Source: Yersinia mollaretii ATCC 43969
GTDB taxonomy: Bacteria > Pseudomonadota > Gammaproteobacteria > Enterobacterales > Enterobacteriaceae
Assembly (NCBI RefSeq): GCF_013282725.1
Contig: NZ_CP054043.1
Coordinates: 2,046,001 to 2,110,000 of the forward strand
Direction: 5' to 3'
Length of the DNA: 64,000 nt
Of the stretch, positions 32,262-42,355 are shown in pieces (the first letter of the stretch is position 1; every line of letters begins with the position of its first letter). The notes beneath the pieces were generated by a model. It was given only the letters and a program-made list of their open reading frames with translations, was not told the DNA's origin and did no database searches. The position numbers were made by a program, and so were the translations under genes.

Positions 32262-34925
32262 ATGTCAGAACGTTTAAATAATGACGTGGATCCGATCGAA
32301 ACTCGCGACTGGTTACAGGCGATTGAATCGGTTATCCGTGAAGAGGGTGTTGAGCGTGCTCAGTATCTGATTGATCAGGTGTTGGGCGAAGCCCGTAAAG
32401 GTGGTGTGAGTGTTGCAGCTGGTTCCGCTAGCCGTGATTACATCAACACAATTCCAGTAGAAGAAGAACCGGCTTACCCTGGCAACCTGGAACTGGAGCG
32501 CAGTATTCGCTCTGCTATCCGTTGGAATGCCGTGATGACCGTGTTGCGCGCGTCGAAGAAAGATCTGGATTTAGGCGGCCACATGGCATCCTTCCAATCT
32601 TCCGCTACCTTCTACGAAGTGTGCTTCAACCACTTCTTCCGCGCTCGTACCCAAAAAGATGGCGGCGATCTGGTCTACTTCCAGGGCCACATCTCTCCAG
32701 GCGTTTACGCCCGTGCCTTCCTTGAAGGCCGCTTGACTCAAGAACAGATGGATAACTTCCGCCAGGAAGTTCACGGTAAAGGTCTCTCTTCTTACCCGCA
32801 CCCGAAACTGATGCCTGAATTCTGGCAGTTCCCAACCGTTTCGATGGGTCTTGGCCCAATCAGTGCCATCTATCAAGCTAAATTCCTGAAATATCTCTCT
32901 CACCGTGGTCTGAAAGACACTTCAGCACAGACCGTGTACGCCTTCTTGGGCGACGGCGAGATGGATGAGCCAGAATCTAAAGGTGCGATTACCATCGCCA
33001 CCCGTGAAAAACTGGATAATCTGGTCTTCGTTATCAACTGTAACTTGCAGCGCCTTGATGGCCCAGTTACCGGTAACGGCAAAATCATTAATGAGCTGGA
33101 AGGTATCTTCAGTGGTGCTGGCTGGCAAGTTCTGAAAGTGATTTGGGGTGGTCGTTGGGATGAGCTGCTGCGTAAAGATACCAGCGGTAAACTGATCCAA
33201 CTGATGAACGAAACACTGGATGGTGACTACCAGACCTTCAAATCCAAAGATGGCGCTTATGTGCGCGAACACTTCTTTGGTCGCTTCCCAGAAACGGCTG
33301 CATTAGTGAAAGACATGAGCGACGAAGAGATCTGGTCTCTGAACCGTGGCGGTCATGATCCTAAGAAAGTCTTTGCTGCACTGAAAAAAGCACAAGAAAC
33401 CACTGGCAAGCCGACTGTTATCCTAGCCCACACCATCAAAGGTTACGGCATGGGCGAGACAGCTGAAGGCAAAAACATTGCCCATCAGGTGAAGAAAATG
33501 AACATGGAAGGGGTTCACCACTTCCGCGATCGTTTCAATGTGCCGGTTGCTGATGCTGATATCGAAAAACTGCCATACATCACCTTCGATAAAGAGTCAG
33601 AAGAGTACAAATATCTGCACGAACGTCGTCAGGCGCTGGAAGGTTATGTACCAACCCGTATGCCTAAGTTCACCGAGAAGCTGGAAATCCCTGCCTTGTC
33701 AGATTTCAGCTCCTTGCTGGAAGAGCAGAACAAAGAGATCTCTACCACTATCGCCTTCGTGCGTGTGCTGAACGTGATGCTGAAGAACAAGTCGATCAAA
33801 GATCGCATTGTTCCAATCATCGCCGATGAAGCCCGTACCTTCGGTATGGAAGGTCTGTTCCGTCAGATTGGTATTTACAGCCCGAATGGTCAGCAGTACA
33901 CCCCGCAAGACCGCGAACAGGTTGCTTACTACAAAGAAGACGAAAAAGGCCAGATCCTGCAAGAAGGGATCAACGAACTGGGTGCGGCTTCTTCATGGCT
34001 GGCGGCGGCGACTTCTTACAGCACCAACGATCTGCCAATGATCCCGTTCTACATCTACTACTCCATGTTCGGCTTCCAACGTATCGGCGATCTGTGCTGG
34101 GCGGCAGGTGACCAACAGGCGCGTGGCTTCTTGGTAGGCGGTACTTCAGGCCGTACCACCCTGAACGGCGAAGGTCTACAACATGAAGATGGTCACAGCC
34201 ATATTCAGTCACTGACTATCCCGAACTGTATCTCTTACGATCCCGCTTACGCTTACGAAGTTGCTGTCATCATGCATGATGGTCTGGAACGTATGTACGG
34301 CGAAGCGCAGGAAAACGTCTATTACTACCTGACCACGCTGAACGAAAACTACCATATGCCAGCCATGCCGCAGGGCGCAGAAGAGGGTATCCGTAAAGGT
34401 ATCTACAAACTGGAAACTGTTGTAGGTAGCAAAGGCAAAGTGCAGTTGATGAGTTCGGGTGCCATCTTGCGCCACGTTCGTGAAGCTGCTCAGATTCTGG
34501 CTAACGACTACGGCGTCGGTTCTGATGTTTATAGCGTCACCTCCTTCACTGAACTGGCCCGCGATGGTCAGGATTGTGAGCGTTGGAACATGCTGCACCC
34601 AACAGAAACCCCACGTGTTCCTTATGTGGCTCAGGTGATGAACGATGCACCAGCAGTGGCTTCTACTGACTACATGAAGCTGTTTGCTGAACAAATTCGT
34701 AACTTTATTCCTGCCAGCGAGTTCCGCGTTCTGGGTACCGATGGTTTCGGCCGCTCTGACAGCCGTGAGAACCTGCGTCACCACTTTGAAGTTGATGCTT
34801 CTTACGTTGTGGTTGCAGCACTGGGTGAATTGGCTAAACGCGGTGACATCGACACCAGCGTAGTTGCAGAAGCAATTACTAAATTTGGTATCGACGCCGA
34901 TAAAGTTAACCCGCGTCTGGCATAA
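32262..34925 (+). CDS. aceE: Pyruvate dehydrogenase E1 component
   Basis: Thiamine-diphosphate decarboxylase component of the pyruvate dehydrogenase complex, feeding acetyl groups to AceF. The 887 residues equal E. coli AceE in length. Seen: the ThDP/Mg motif [14 protein letters not shown] through [10 protein letters not shown], the N-terminal E2-binding region, and [20 protein letters not shown] with active-site His. It is followed after 14 bases by aceF. Confidence 0.99.
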   Translation: MSERLNNDVDPIETRDWLQAIESVIREEGVERAQYLIDQVLGEARKGGVSVAAGSASRDYINTIPVEEEPAYPGNLELERSIRSAIRWNAVMTVLRASKKDLDLGGHMASFQSSATFYEVCFNHFFRARTQKDGGDLVYFQGHISPGVYARAFLEGRLTQEQMDNFRQEVHGKGLSSYPHPKLMPEFWQFPTVSMGLGPISAIYQAKFLKYLSHRGLKDTSAQTVYAFLGDGEMDEPESKGAITIATREKLDNLVFVINCNLQRLDGPVTGNGKIINELEGIFSGAGWQVLKVIWGGRWDELLRKDTSGKLIQLMNETLDGDYQTFKSKDGAYVREHFFGRFPETAALVKDMSDEEIWSLNRGGHDPKKVFAALKKAQETTGKPTVILAHTIKGYGMGETAEGKNIAHQVKKMNMEGVHHFRDRFNVPVADADIEKLPYITFDKESEEYKYLHERRQALEGYVPTRMPKFTEKLEIPALSDFSSLLEEQNKEISTTIAFVRVLNVMLKNKSIKDRIVPIIADEARTFGMEGLFRQIGIYSPNGQQYTPQDREQVAYYKEDEKGQILQEGINELGAASSWLAAATSYSTNDLPMIPFYIYYSMFGFQRIGDLCWAAGDQQARGFLVGGTSGRTTLNGEGLQHEDGHSHIQSLTIPNCISYDPAYAYEVAVIMHDGLERMYGEAQENVYYYLTTLNENYHMPAMPQGAEEGIRKGIYKLETVVGSKGKVQLMSSGAILRHVREAAQILANDYGVGSDVYSVTSFTELARDGQDCERWNMLHPTETPRVPYVAQVMNDAPAVASTDYMKLFAEQIRNFIPASEFRVLGTDGFGRSDSRENLRHHFEVDASYVVVAALGELAKRGDIDTSVVAEAITKFGIDADKVNPRLA

Positions 34926-34939
34926 GAGGTAAAGAACAC

Positions 34940-36550
34940 ATGTCTATCGAAATCAATGTACCGGACATCGGTGCGGACGAAGTTGAAGTCACCGAAATCA
35001 TGGTGAAAGTGGGCGATACCGTTGAAGCGGAACAGTCGCTGATCACCGTTGAAGGCGACAAAGCTTCTATGGAAGTCCCCTCACCGCAGGCGGGTGTGGT
35101 TAAAGAGATCAAAATTGCGGTGGGCGACACAGTAGCCACCGGCAAACTGATGATGATCTTTGAAGCAGCAGGTGCCTCAGCGGCACCGGCTAAAGCAGAA
35201 GAGTCAGCGGCAGCACCAGCACCGGCGGCAGCACCAGCACCGGCGGCAGCGCCTGCTGCGCCAGCGGCATCGGCGGCGAAGAATGTTGAAGTCCCAGACA
35301 TCGGTGACGACGAAGTTGAAGTGACCGAAGTGATGGTGAAAGTCGGCGATAAAGTTGAAGCTGAACAATCACTGATCACCGTTGAAGGCGACAAGGCTTC
35401 CATGGAAGTGCCTGCGCCTTTCGCCGGTATCGTGAAAGAGATTAAAATCAACACCGGCGACAAAGTGAAAACCGGCTCTCTGATCATGGTCTTCGAAGTG
35501 GAAGGCGCAGCCCCTGCGGCAGCTTCGGCTCCAGCACCACAAGCAGCGGCTCCGACAGCACCAGCGGCGGCTCCAGCAGCAGCCCCTGCGGCGAAAGCAG
35601 AGAGCAAAGGCGAATTTACCGAGAACGATGCTTACGTGCATGCGACTCCGGTTATCCGTCGCTTGGCTCGTGAGTTCGGCGTTAACCTAGCGAAAGTCAA
35701 AGGCACCGGTCGTAAAGGCCGTATCCTGCGCGAAGACGTTCAGGCTTACGTGAAAGATGCGGTGAAACGCGCTGAATCTGCTCCGGCAGTCTCAGGCGGT
35801 GGCTTGCCGGGCATGTTGCCTTGGCCGAAAGTCGATTTCAGCAAATTTGGTGAAATCGAAGAGGTCGAGTTGGGCCGTATCCAGAAAATCTCTGGTGCGA
35901 ACCTGAGCCGCAACTGGGTCATGATCCCTCATGTGACACACTTCGACAAAACCGATATCACCGATCTGGAAGCGTTCCGTAAGCTGCAGAATGACGAAGC
36001 TGCCAAGCGTAAGCTGGACGTGAAGTTCACCCCGGTGGTGTTCATCATGAAAGCTGTTGCTGCTGCTCTCGAGCAGATGCCACGTTTCAACAGCTCACTG
36101 TCAGAAGATGGTCAGAAGCTGACGCTGAAAAAGTACATCAACATCGGTGTCGCGGTAGATACGCCAAATGGTCTGGTAGTTCCGGTATTCAAGGATGTGA
36201 ACAAGAAAAGCATCACTGAACTGTCCCGTGAACTGATGGCTATCTCCAAGAAAGCTCGTGATGGCAAGCTGACCGCTGGCGAAATGCAGGGCGGTTGCTT
36301 CACCATCTCCAGCTTGGGCGGTATCGGGACAACTCACTTCGCGCCGATTGTTAATGCGCCGGAAGTGGCTATCTTGGGTGTCTCCAAGTCTGCGATAGAG
36401 CCAGTCTGGAACGGTAAAGAGTTCCAGCCGCGTCTGATGATGCCGATGTCACTCTCCTTCGACCACCGTGTGATTGACGGTGCTGATGGTGCGCGATTTA
36501 TCACCATCATCAATAACATGCTGGCCGATATTCGCCGTCTGGTGATGTAA
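34940..36550 (+). CDS. aceF: Dihydrolipoyllysine acetyltransferase (E2) with two lipoyl domains
   Basis: Core acetyltransferase of the pyruvate dehydrogenase complex. Order: lipoyl domain 1 (lipoyl Lys41 in EGDKASMEV), an Ala/Pro linker, lipoyl domain 2 (Lys152 in the same motif), a second Ala/Pro linker, the peripheral-subunit-binding domain (about 230-270, [20 protein letters not shown]) and the catalytic domain ending in [15 protein letters not shown] with the active His. At 536 residues it has one lipoyl domain fewer than E. coli (three, 630 residues). A terminator follows. Confidence 0.98.
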   Translation: MSIEINVPDIGADEVEVTEIMVKVGDTVEAEQSLITVEGDKASMEVPSPQAGVVKEIKIAVGDTVATGKLMMIFEAAGASAAPAKAEESAAAPAPAAAPAPAAAPAAPAASAAKNVEVPDIGDDEVEVTEVMVKVGDKVEAEQSLITVEGDKASMEVPAPFAGIVKEIKINTGDKVKTGSLIMVFEVEGAAPAAASAPAPQAAAPTAPAAAPAAAPAAKAESKGEFTENDAYVHATPVIRRLAREFGVNLAKVKGTGRKGRILREDVQAYVKDAVKRAESAPAVSGGGLPGMLPWPKVDFSKFGEIEEVELGRIQKISGANLSRNWVMIPHVTHFDKTDITDLEAFRKLQNDEAAKRKLDVKFTPVVFIMKAVAAALEQMPRFNSSLSEDGQKLTLKKYINIGVAVDTPNGLVVPVFKDVNKKSITELSRELMAISKKARDGKLTAGEMQGGCFTISSLGGIGTTHFAPIVNAPEVAILGVSKSAIEPVWNGKEFQPRLMMPMSLSFDHRVIDGADGARFITIINNMLADIRRLVM

Positions 36551-36555
36551 TCGCT

Positions 36556-36584
36556 AAGGCCGGCCTCGCGCCGGCCTTGTTTTT
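36556..36584 (+). terminator. Terminator after aceF
   Basis: AAGGCCGGC (36556-36564) pairs with GCCGGCCTT (36570-36578), then GTTTTT. It should end part of the pdhR-aceEF transcripts before lpd, which has its own promoter in E. coli. Confidence 0.85.
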
Positions 36585-36630
36585 ACATAAGTCGACAAGG
36601 TTGTTGAGACCCTCGTCACGTGATGCGGCT

Positions 36631-36658
36631 TTTCAGGTTATTAACAATTCTGTAAACT
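36631..36658 (+). promoter_or_regulatory. Candidate lpd promoter
   Basis: TTTCAG at 36631-36636, 16 bases, then TAAACT at 36653-36658 inside TCTGTAAACTGC. E. coli lpd has an independent promoter in this position. The match is moderate; no operator was identified with confidence. Confidence 0.4.
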
Positions 36659-36756
36659 GCACGCGGTGCAAGCGTCACGGTGGATGCGGGCGTTATGCAA
36701 TTAATTAGCCTAAAAAATGGTGTCTGATCCGCCGGACAAACAATTAAGAGGTCATG

Positions 36757-38181
36757 ATGAGTACTGAAATTAAAACTCAGGTCGTGGTACTTGGGGCAGG
36801 TCCAGCAGGGTACTCTGCTGCTTTTCGTTGCGCGGATTTAGGTTTAGAAACCATTCTGGTTGAGCGTTACTCTACGCTCGGTGGCGTTTGCCTGAATGTG
36901 GGTTGTATCCCTTCCAAGGCGTTGTTGCACGTCGCTAAAGTGATTGAAGAAGCCAAAGCACTGGCTGAACACGGTATCGTTTTTGGCGAGCCTAAAACTG
37001 ATATTGATAAAGTCCGTGTTTGGAAAGAGAAAGTGATCAATCAGTTAACTGGTGGTTTGGCAGGTATGGCTAAAGGCCGTAAAGTCAAAGTGGTTAACGG
37101 TTTTGGTAAATTTACCGGCGCGAACACCTTAGTGGTTGAAGGCGAAAATGGCCCAACCACGATCACCTTCGATAACGCGATTATTGCTGCTGGTTCTCGT
37201 CCAATCCAACTGCCATTCATTCCTCATGAAGACCCACGTGTTTGGGACTCAACTGACGCATTGGCACTGAAAACTGTTCCTGAGCGTCTGTTGGTGATGG
37301 GCGGCGGGATCATCGGTCTGGAAATGGGCACTGTTTATCACGCGCTCGGCTCTAAAATTGATGTCGTCGAAATGGCGGATCAGGTTATCCCAGCGGCTGA
37401 TAAAGACGTGGTGAAAGTCTTCACCAAACGTATCAGCAAGCAGTTCAACCTGATGCTGGAAACCAAAGTGACTGCGGTAGAAGCCAAAGAAGATGGTATC
37501 TACGTCACGATGGAAGGCAAAAAAGCCCCGGCAGAACCACAACGCTATGATGCGGTTCTGGTGGCTATCGGCCGCGTACCGAATGGTAAGTTGCTGGATG
37601 CGGGCCAAGCGGGCGTTGAAGTTGACGAACGTGGCTTTATCCACGTGGATAAGCAACTGCGCAGTAACGTGCCACACATCTTTGCTATCGGTGACATCGT
37701 GGGTCAGCCAATGCTGGCACACAAAGGTGTTCACGAAGGCCATGTTGCCGCTGAAGTTATCGCGGGCATGAAACATTACTTCGATCCGAAAGTGATTCCA
37801 TCCATTGCGTACACTGAACCTGAAGTCGCATGGGTAGGCTTGACTGAGAAAGAAGCGAAAGAGAAAGGCATCAGCTACGAAACCTCCACCTTCCCGTGGG
37901 CGGCATCGGGCCGTGCTATCGCCTCTGATTGTGCAGATGGTATGACTAAACTGATCTTCGACAAAGAGACTCACCGTATCATCGGTGGTGCTATTGTCGG
38001 GACTAACGGCGGCGAGCTGTTAGGTGAAATCGGTCTGGCAATCGAGATGGGTTGTGATGCGGAAGATATCGCGTTGACCATCCATGCTCACCCAACACTG
38101 CATGAATCTGTGGGTCTGGCGGCGGAAATCTACGAAGGTAGCATTACCGACTTGCCGAATCCGAAAGCGAAAAAGAAATAA
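36757..38181 (+). CDS. lpd: Dihydrolipoyl dehydrogenase (E3)
   Basis: FAD enzyme that reoxidises lipoyl groups of the pyruvate and 2-oxoglutarate dehydrogenase complexes and the glycine cleavage system. The 474 residues show the FAD loop GAGPAGYSAA, the redox pair Cys45/Cys50 in GGVCLNVGC, the NAD loop GGGIIGLEMG, and the C-terminal HAHPTLHES with the catalytic His. Of two adjacent ATGs (36754, 36757) the second is better spaced from AGAGG and gives the E. coli length. Confidence 0.98.
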   Translation: MSTEIKTQVVVLGAGPAGYSAAFRCADLGLETILVERYSTLGGVCLNVGCIPSKALLHVAKVIEEAKALAEHGIVFGEPKTDIDKVRVWKEKVINQLTGGLAGMAKGRKVKVVNGFGKFTGANTLVVEGENGPTTITFDNAIIAAGSRPIQLPFIPHEDPRVWDSTDALALKTVPERLLVMGGGIIGLEMGTVYHALGSKIDVVEMADQVIPAADKDVVKVFTKRISKQFNLMLETKVTAVEAKEDGIYVTMEGKKAPAEPQRYDAVLVAIGRVPNGKLLDAGQAGVEVDERGFIHVDKQLRSNVPHIFAIGDIVGQPMLAHKGVHEGHVAAEVIAGMKHYFDPKVIPSIAYTEPEVAWVGLTEKEAKEKGISYETSTFPWAASGRAIASDCADGMTKLIFDKETHRIIGGAIVGTNGGELLGEIGLAIEMGCDAEDIALTIHAHPTLHESVGLAAEIYEGSITDLPNPKAKKK

Positions 38182-38224
38182 GCTCTTTTTGCTGAAGCAG
38201 AGTTTTTAAGTGTAAAAATTGAAG

Positions 38225-38251
38225 CGGCTCCTTTGCAGGGGCCGTTTTTTT
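38225..38251 (+). terminator. Terminator after lpd
   Basis: CGGCTCC (38225-38231) pairs with GGGGCCG (38238-38244, one G-U), followed by seven T. It ends the lpd transcript. Confidence 0.85.
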
Positions 38252-38278
38252 GGCTTAAAAGCGAGTGTTCAGGCGGTT

Positions 38279-39292
38279 TTACAGATCAAGGTAGTGCCCC
38301 GTTCGTAACTGGCTGGGGGAGATATTAAAGGTGCGACGTAGCGCTGTGGCGAAATTAGCCGGGCTGGTATATCCCGCAATGGTCGCCGCTTGATCAATAC
38401 TGACCCCCTCTTTTTTCAACGCCAGCATGGCGCGCTTCAATCGGCAATGGCGTAAATACTCAAATACCGTGATGTGATAACTCTCACGAAAACGCCGCTG
38501 CAAGGTGCTTGGGCTCATATTGATGGATTGAGCCAACTGACTCATGGATAGATGGTCAGCCTCACCACTCTCCAGCCAGTCACGGACTTGTTGAATCCGA
38601 TTTAGCCCCCGCAAGACCACTCTATTCCGTTGCTGGACTTGTTGCTCCAGTGAACTAAAAGCTTCAATAATCAAGCCGATGCATTGCGTTTCACAGCGCA
38701 AACGCGCCAGCGGGGTGTTGTAAGGGGGGGCGCTGGCAATTTGCTGGGCGATAGCCCGCGCCTGCACCGAGGGCTGCCATAAATGGATCGCCAGATGCTG
38801 CTGAGTAAAGTTGTAGAGTGTGTCCCACGCGCCATCCTGTGGCAGCAAATCGCCATACAGCCACTCGCGGTCAAAAGTCAGTGTTAGGGTGCGCTCGTGA
38901 CTGTTATTTTTGCCGTGGCGGGTAAAGAGGGTGCTTTCGGTGAGTGATACCAGCGAGGCATCGCCTTTTTCCTGCAAATGCAGTTGCTTACCCCCAAAGG
39001 AGATATGTGCGCTGCCATTGACTACAATCGCCAGTTTTAGCGCCGGATTGAGCTGATTTTGTGTCTTGATGTCATAGAGATTGGTGACATTAGCGGTATG
39101 TAAAATGAGATGTGGATTGAGGCGCAATACCTGAAAATCGCCAAATAACACCGGGTCAGTGGGCAATGACTTCGCCCCGCTCAACTGATAGTCGCTGGCG
39201 ACCAAATTCGATTGCTGCATAATTTGGTCACGATAAATCGGTTTGGATGAGGGGGAGACATTGCGTAACTTATTTTTCTTCACTGCCGGCAT
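38279..39292 (-). CDS. AraC-family regulator, probably of the adjacent siderophore receptor
   Basis: Transcription regulator of 337 residues. The C-terminal about 100 residues carry two helix-turn-helix motifs of the AraC/XylS type (SMSQLAQSINMSPSTLQRRF and IDQAATIAGYTSPANFATALRR). The N-terminal half resembles PchR-like sensor domains only in general shape. I placed the start at the ATG at 39292, five bases after GGAGAG; the open frame continues to 39502 but would include the Fur box. Divergent from the FepA-like gene, so it probably activates it in response to a ferric siderophore; inference by analogy with PchR and YbtA. Confidence 0.85.
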   Translation of the reverse strand: MPAVKKNKLRNVSPSSKPIYRDQIMQQSNLVASDYQLSGAKSLPTDPVLFGDFQVLRLNPHLILHTANVTNLYDIKTQNQLNPALKLAIVVNGSAHISFGGKQLHLQEKGDASLVSLTESTLFTRHGKNNSHERTLTLTFDREWLYGDLLPQDGAWDTLYNFTQQHLAIHLWQPSVQARAIAQQIASAPPYNTPLARLRCETQCIGLIIEAFSSLEQQVQQRNRVVLRGLNRIQQVRDWLESGEADHLSMSQLAQSINMSPSTLQRRFRESYHITVFEYLRHCRLKRAMLALKKEGVSIDQAATIAGYTSPANFATALRRTFNISPSQLRTGHYLDL

Positions 39293-39423
39293 GATGGCTC
39301 TCCACTGACATTGACATGATGACTCGATTGACCTGATGGCAACATTGACTTTACAACAAACAGCTTTGCCGTTTAAACAAACCTTTTCTTTGATTGCAAA
39401 TGTAACAATTGGCAGCATGAATT

Positions 39424-39442
39424 GATAATGAAAATAATTATC
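39424..39442. promoter_or_regulatory. Fur box between the AraC regulator and fepA-like gene
   Basis: GATAATGAAAATAATTATC matches the 19-base Fur consensus GATAATGATAATCATTATC at 17 positions. It lies 93 bases before the receptor ATG and 132 before the regulator ATG, so it can serve both divergent promoters under iron-dependent Fur repression. Confidence 0.8.
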
Positions 39443-39534
39443 AATCTTGTTCGTTTTTGCTGCCCCATGAATAGATTGGTAGAGATTTTCCTCTGCTGAC
39501 ATTTGCTGTGGGCTTTTGCATCGGGGAAAGTTTA

Positions 39535-41868
39535 ATGAACGTAAAATGGCAAGGGCGCTCGCTAACGACCTTAGCGAGTCTGATCAGCATTTGTCTCTCA
39601 ACACCACTCTGGGCGCAAACTCAAGTCACCAGCCAAACGGCATCTGACACCGCGCCAGCTCAATCGTCACCCACGGCAGCGCCGCAGGAAACCGACTCTG
39701 CGACAACAACGACGGCCGCTGATAATAAGGCCACCACGGGCGATACGCTAGTGGTGACCGCTCAGCAGCAAGTCCGTCAAGCACTGGGTGCCTCGACGAT
39801 CACCGCAGAAGATATTCGCAAACGCCCTCCGGCGAATGATCTGTCGGAAATTATCCGCACCATGCCCGGCGTGAATCTCTCAGGTAACTCTGCCAGCGGC
39901 CAGCGCGGCAATAATCGCCAAATTGATATTCGTGGCATGGGGCCGGAAAACACCCTGATTATGGTCGATGGGATGCCGATTTCGAGCCGAAATGCGGTGC
40001 GCTATGGCTGGCGTGGCGAACGTGATACCCGTGGTGATACCAACTGGGTTCCGGCGAATATGGTTGAAAAAATCGAAGTGCTACGTGGGCCGGCAGCCGC
40101 GCGTTACGGCAACGGGGCGGCGGGTGGCGTGGTGAACATTATCACTAAACAGCCGGACAAAGAGCTGCACGGTAGCTGGAATGCTTACATGAATAAGCCA
40201 CAGCACAGCGAAGAGGGGGCGACTCGTCGTACCGACTTCAGCTTGATGGGACCGCTAAGTGATTCCGTCAGTTTCCGCTTATACGGCGGCTACAATAAAA
40301 CGGATGCCGATGACTGGGATATCAACTTAGGCCATGAATCAGCCCGAACCGGTAATCAGGTGGGCACCTTGCCAGCGGGCCGTGAAGGGGTACGCAATAA
40401 AGATATCAATGGCTTATTGCGTTGGGACTTCGCCAAGGGCCAATCACTGGAGTTTGAGGCGGGTTATAGCCGTCAGGGCAACATTTATGCCGGTGATACA
40501 CAAAACACCAACAGTAACGCCATTGTTCGCAGCCTATACGGCGCTGAAACTAACCGCATGTACCGCGAAAACTTCTCGGTAACCCACCGTGGTTTTTGGG
40601 ATAACGGCGTGAGTTCAACCTCTTATATCCAGTATGAAGAGACCCGCAACTCGCGGATCAATGAAGGACTGGCGGGCGGGACGGAGGGCATATTCTCCAA
40701 TAACAATTTCAGCACCATCACACTGGATAATTATCTGGCTCACTCCGAAGTTAACGTGCCATTTGAATGGGGCGTCAATCAGGTACTGACGGTGGGCGCG
40801 GAGTGGAATGATCAGAAAATGAATGATCCCACCTCCAACACCCAAACCACCACCGAGGGCGGCAATGTGAGCGGCCTGACCGGAACCGGGCGCGATACCC
40901 GCACTTCGGCGCAAATCGCCTCGCTGTTTGTCGAAGATAACATCGAGCTGACTGATACCACGATGCTCACCCCAGCACTGCGTTTTGATCATCACAGTAC
41001 CGCAGGCAGCAACTGGAGCCCTGGGCTGAACTTGTCGCAGGAACTGGGTGATTACTTCACCATGAAAATGGGGATTGCCCGCTCCTATAAAGCGCCCAAC
41101 CTCTACCAAACTAACCCTAACTACTTGTTATATAGCCGTGGTCAGGGCTGCTATGGCGGTGGCGGTAGCTGCTACCTGATGGGGAATGACTCACTGTCAA
41201 CGGAAACCAGTGTCAACAAAGAGATTGGTTTTGAGTTCCATAACAATGACGGCATTATTGCCGGTGTCACTTATTTCCGTAATGACTACCGCAATAAAAT
41301 TGAGCCGGGTCTGGTCTCTTTGGGCACCGCCAGCGGTGGGAGCGGCGCGTATGCTAACTCCGATATTTTCCAGTGGGAAAACGTGCCTAAGGCGTTGGTT
41401 GAAGGGCTAGAAGGTAACCTGACTGTGCCTGTGACCGAAACGGTACAGTGGAGCAGCAATCTGACCTATATGCTTGAATCGAAGAATAAAACCACTGGCG
41501 ATTACTTATCGATCACCCCAGAGTTTACCTTGAACAGCTCAGTGAGCTGGCAGGCCACGGAAGATTTCTCACTGCTCTCAACCGTGACGTGGTATGGCCG
41601 CCAGAAACCGAAGAAATATGACTATCAGGGGCTGCCAGTCACAGGCACGGCGCTTAATGAAGTCAGCCCGTATGCCATCTTTGGCTTGAGTGGCAGCTAC
41701 ACCGTGACCAAGAATGTCAGCGTGACCACTGGGATTGAAAACCTGTTCGACAAACGCCAGTTCCGTGCGGGGAATGCCCAGAGTGTCGCGGGTATCGCCG
41801 GCGCTGGGGCGGCAACCTACAATGAGCCGGGGCGGACATTCTTTGTGAGCTTGAATACCCAATTCTAA
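39535..41868 (+). CDS. fepA: TonB-dependent ferric catecholate (enterobactin) receptor, FepA-like
   Basis: Outer-membrane gated porin for ferric catecholate siderophores. The ATG at 39535 (behind GGGGAAAG) gives 777 residues: signal peptide to about Ala27, a Ser/Thr/Ala-rich spacer, TonB box DTLVVTA (70-76), plug domain with MPGVNLSGNSASGQRGNNRQ and RGPAAARYGNGAAGGVVNI, then a 22-strand barrel ending in NTQF. Similarity to E. coli FepA runs full length, including GQGCYGGGGSCYLMGND. The spacer before the TonB box is longer than in FepA. PfeA/BfeA-type receptors are the alternative. No siderophore synthesis or ABC transporter genes are nearby. Confidence 0.92.
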   Translation: MNVKWQGRSLTTLASLISICLSTPLWAQTQVTSQTASDTAPAQSSPTAAPQETDSATTTTAADNKATTGDTLVVTAQQQVRQALGASTITAEDIRKRPPANDLSEIIRTMPGVNLSGNSASGQRGNNRQIDIRGMGPENTLIMVDGMPISSRNAVRYGWRGERDTRGDTNWVPANMVEKIEVLRGPAAARYGNGAAGGVVNIITKQPDKELHGSWNAYMNKPQHSEEGATRRTDFSLMGPLSDSVSFRLYGGYNKTDADDWDINLGHESARTGNQVGTLPAGREGVRNKDINGLLRWDFAKGQSLEFEAGYSRQGNIYAGDTQNTNSNAIVRSLYGAETNRMYRENFSVTHRGFWDNGVSSTSYIQYEETRNSRINEGLAGGTEGIFSNNNFSTITLDNYLAHSEVNVPFEWGVNQVLTVGAEWNDQKMNDPTSNTQTTTEGGNVSGLTGTGRDTRTSAQIASLFVEDNIELTDTTMLTPALRFDHHSTAGSNWSPGLNLSQELGDYFTMKMGIARSYKAPNLYQTNPNYLLYSRGQGCYGGGGSCYLMGNDSLSTETSVNKEIGFEFHNNDGIIAGVTYFRNDYRNKIEPGLVSLGTASGGSGAYANSDIFQWENVPKALVEGLEGNLTVPVTETVQWSSNLTYMLESKNKTTGDYLSITPEFTLNSSVSWQATEDFSLLSTVTWYGRQKPKKYDYQGLPVTGTALNEVSPYAIFGLSGSYTVTKNVSVTTGIENLFDKRQFRAGNAQSVAGIAGAGAATYNEPGRTFFVSLNTQF

Positions 41869-41877
41869 ATCCCCTGC

Positions 41878-41934
41878 ATACTTGGGGCCGCAGGGGGGTT
41901 AGTGCCTACCTGCAACCCCAATTATTTTGGGCAT
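41878..41934. repeat. Palindromic element, internally deleted form
   Basis: 57 bp whose left end (ATACTTGGGGCCGCAG) and right end (CCTACCTGCAACCCCAATTA then TTTTGGGCAT) match the two ends of the reverse complement of the 32021-32146 element, with the central hairpin missing. It also shares the pattern ACTTGxGGCCGC...GTTAGxGCC...CCCCAATxAxTTTGGG with 45112-45158. Confidence 0.65.
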
Positions 41935-41949
41935 TGGGTTTTCGTCAAA

Positions 41950-41982
41950 ACAGAAACAGTCATTATCGGCTGTTTCTGTTTC
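41950..41982 (+). terminator. Terminator after the fepA-like gene
   Basis: ACAGAAACAG (41950-41959) pairs with CTGTTTCTGT (41970-41979) around ten bases, followed by TTCATTTAT. Confidence 0.75.
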
Positions 41983-42355
41983 ATTTATCGCCATAATATC
42001 TTCTATTCGTCACTCCTCGCCCTAAAAGTCCAACCGAAAGCACGAGATACTGAGAGAGAGATGGTATCCATTCATTAGCTATGGTTATTATGTGGATCCG
42101 TTTTGCTGATAAAACACTGTTGCGACGGGCGAGTTGAGAGCGGTTATCAATAGTTCAGGTGAATGCTCTGCGCACAACGATTCAGCAAAAATTTAATGTT
42201 GCTTTTATGTGAACGAATTAACACTGAGTTCAAATACTGGTATGCTGGCTGAGCGAAACTGGGCGTCTTACCCTACACTTACTGCCTCAGTGATGATGGC
42301 TGGTGGCAACAGATAGCCTGGCAAAATATATGATAATTAAAGCGAGGAGAGAGTC

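Larger units (their letters stand above)
41869..42355. other. fepA-acnB gap
   Basis: 487 bases. It contains a minimal palindromic element (41878-41934) and a terminator (41950-41982). From 42000 to 42350 I see no ORF or repeat; the acnB promoter(s) must lie there but no single candidate stands out. Confidence 0.6.

Noticed and set aside
34906..35607. Long Ala/Ser-rich antisense open frame over aceF
   Set aside because: It mirrors the Ala/Pro linkers and lipoyl repeats of aceF; codon bias shadow with no ribosome site.
39293..39502. Longer AraC-family regulator starting at 39502
   Set aside because: The extension would translate through the Fur box and promoter region, and a well-placed ribosome site supports 39292.
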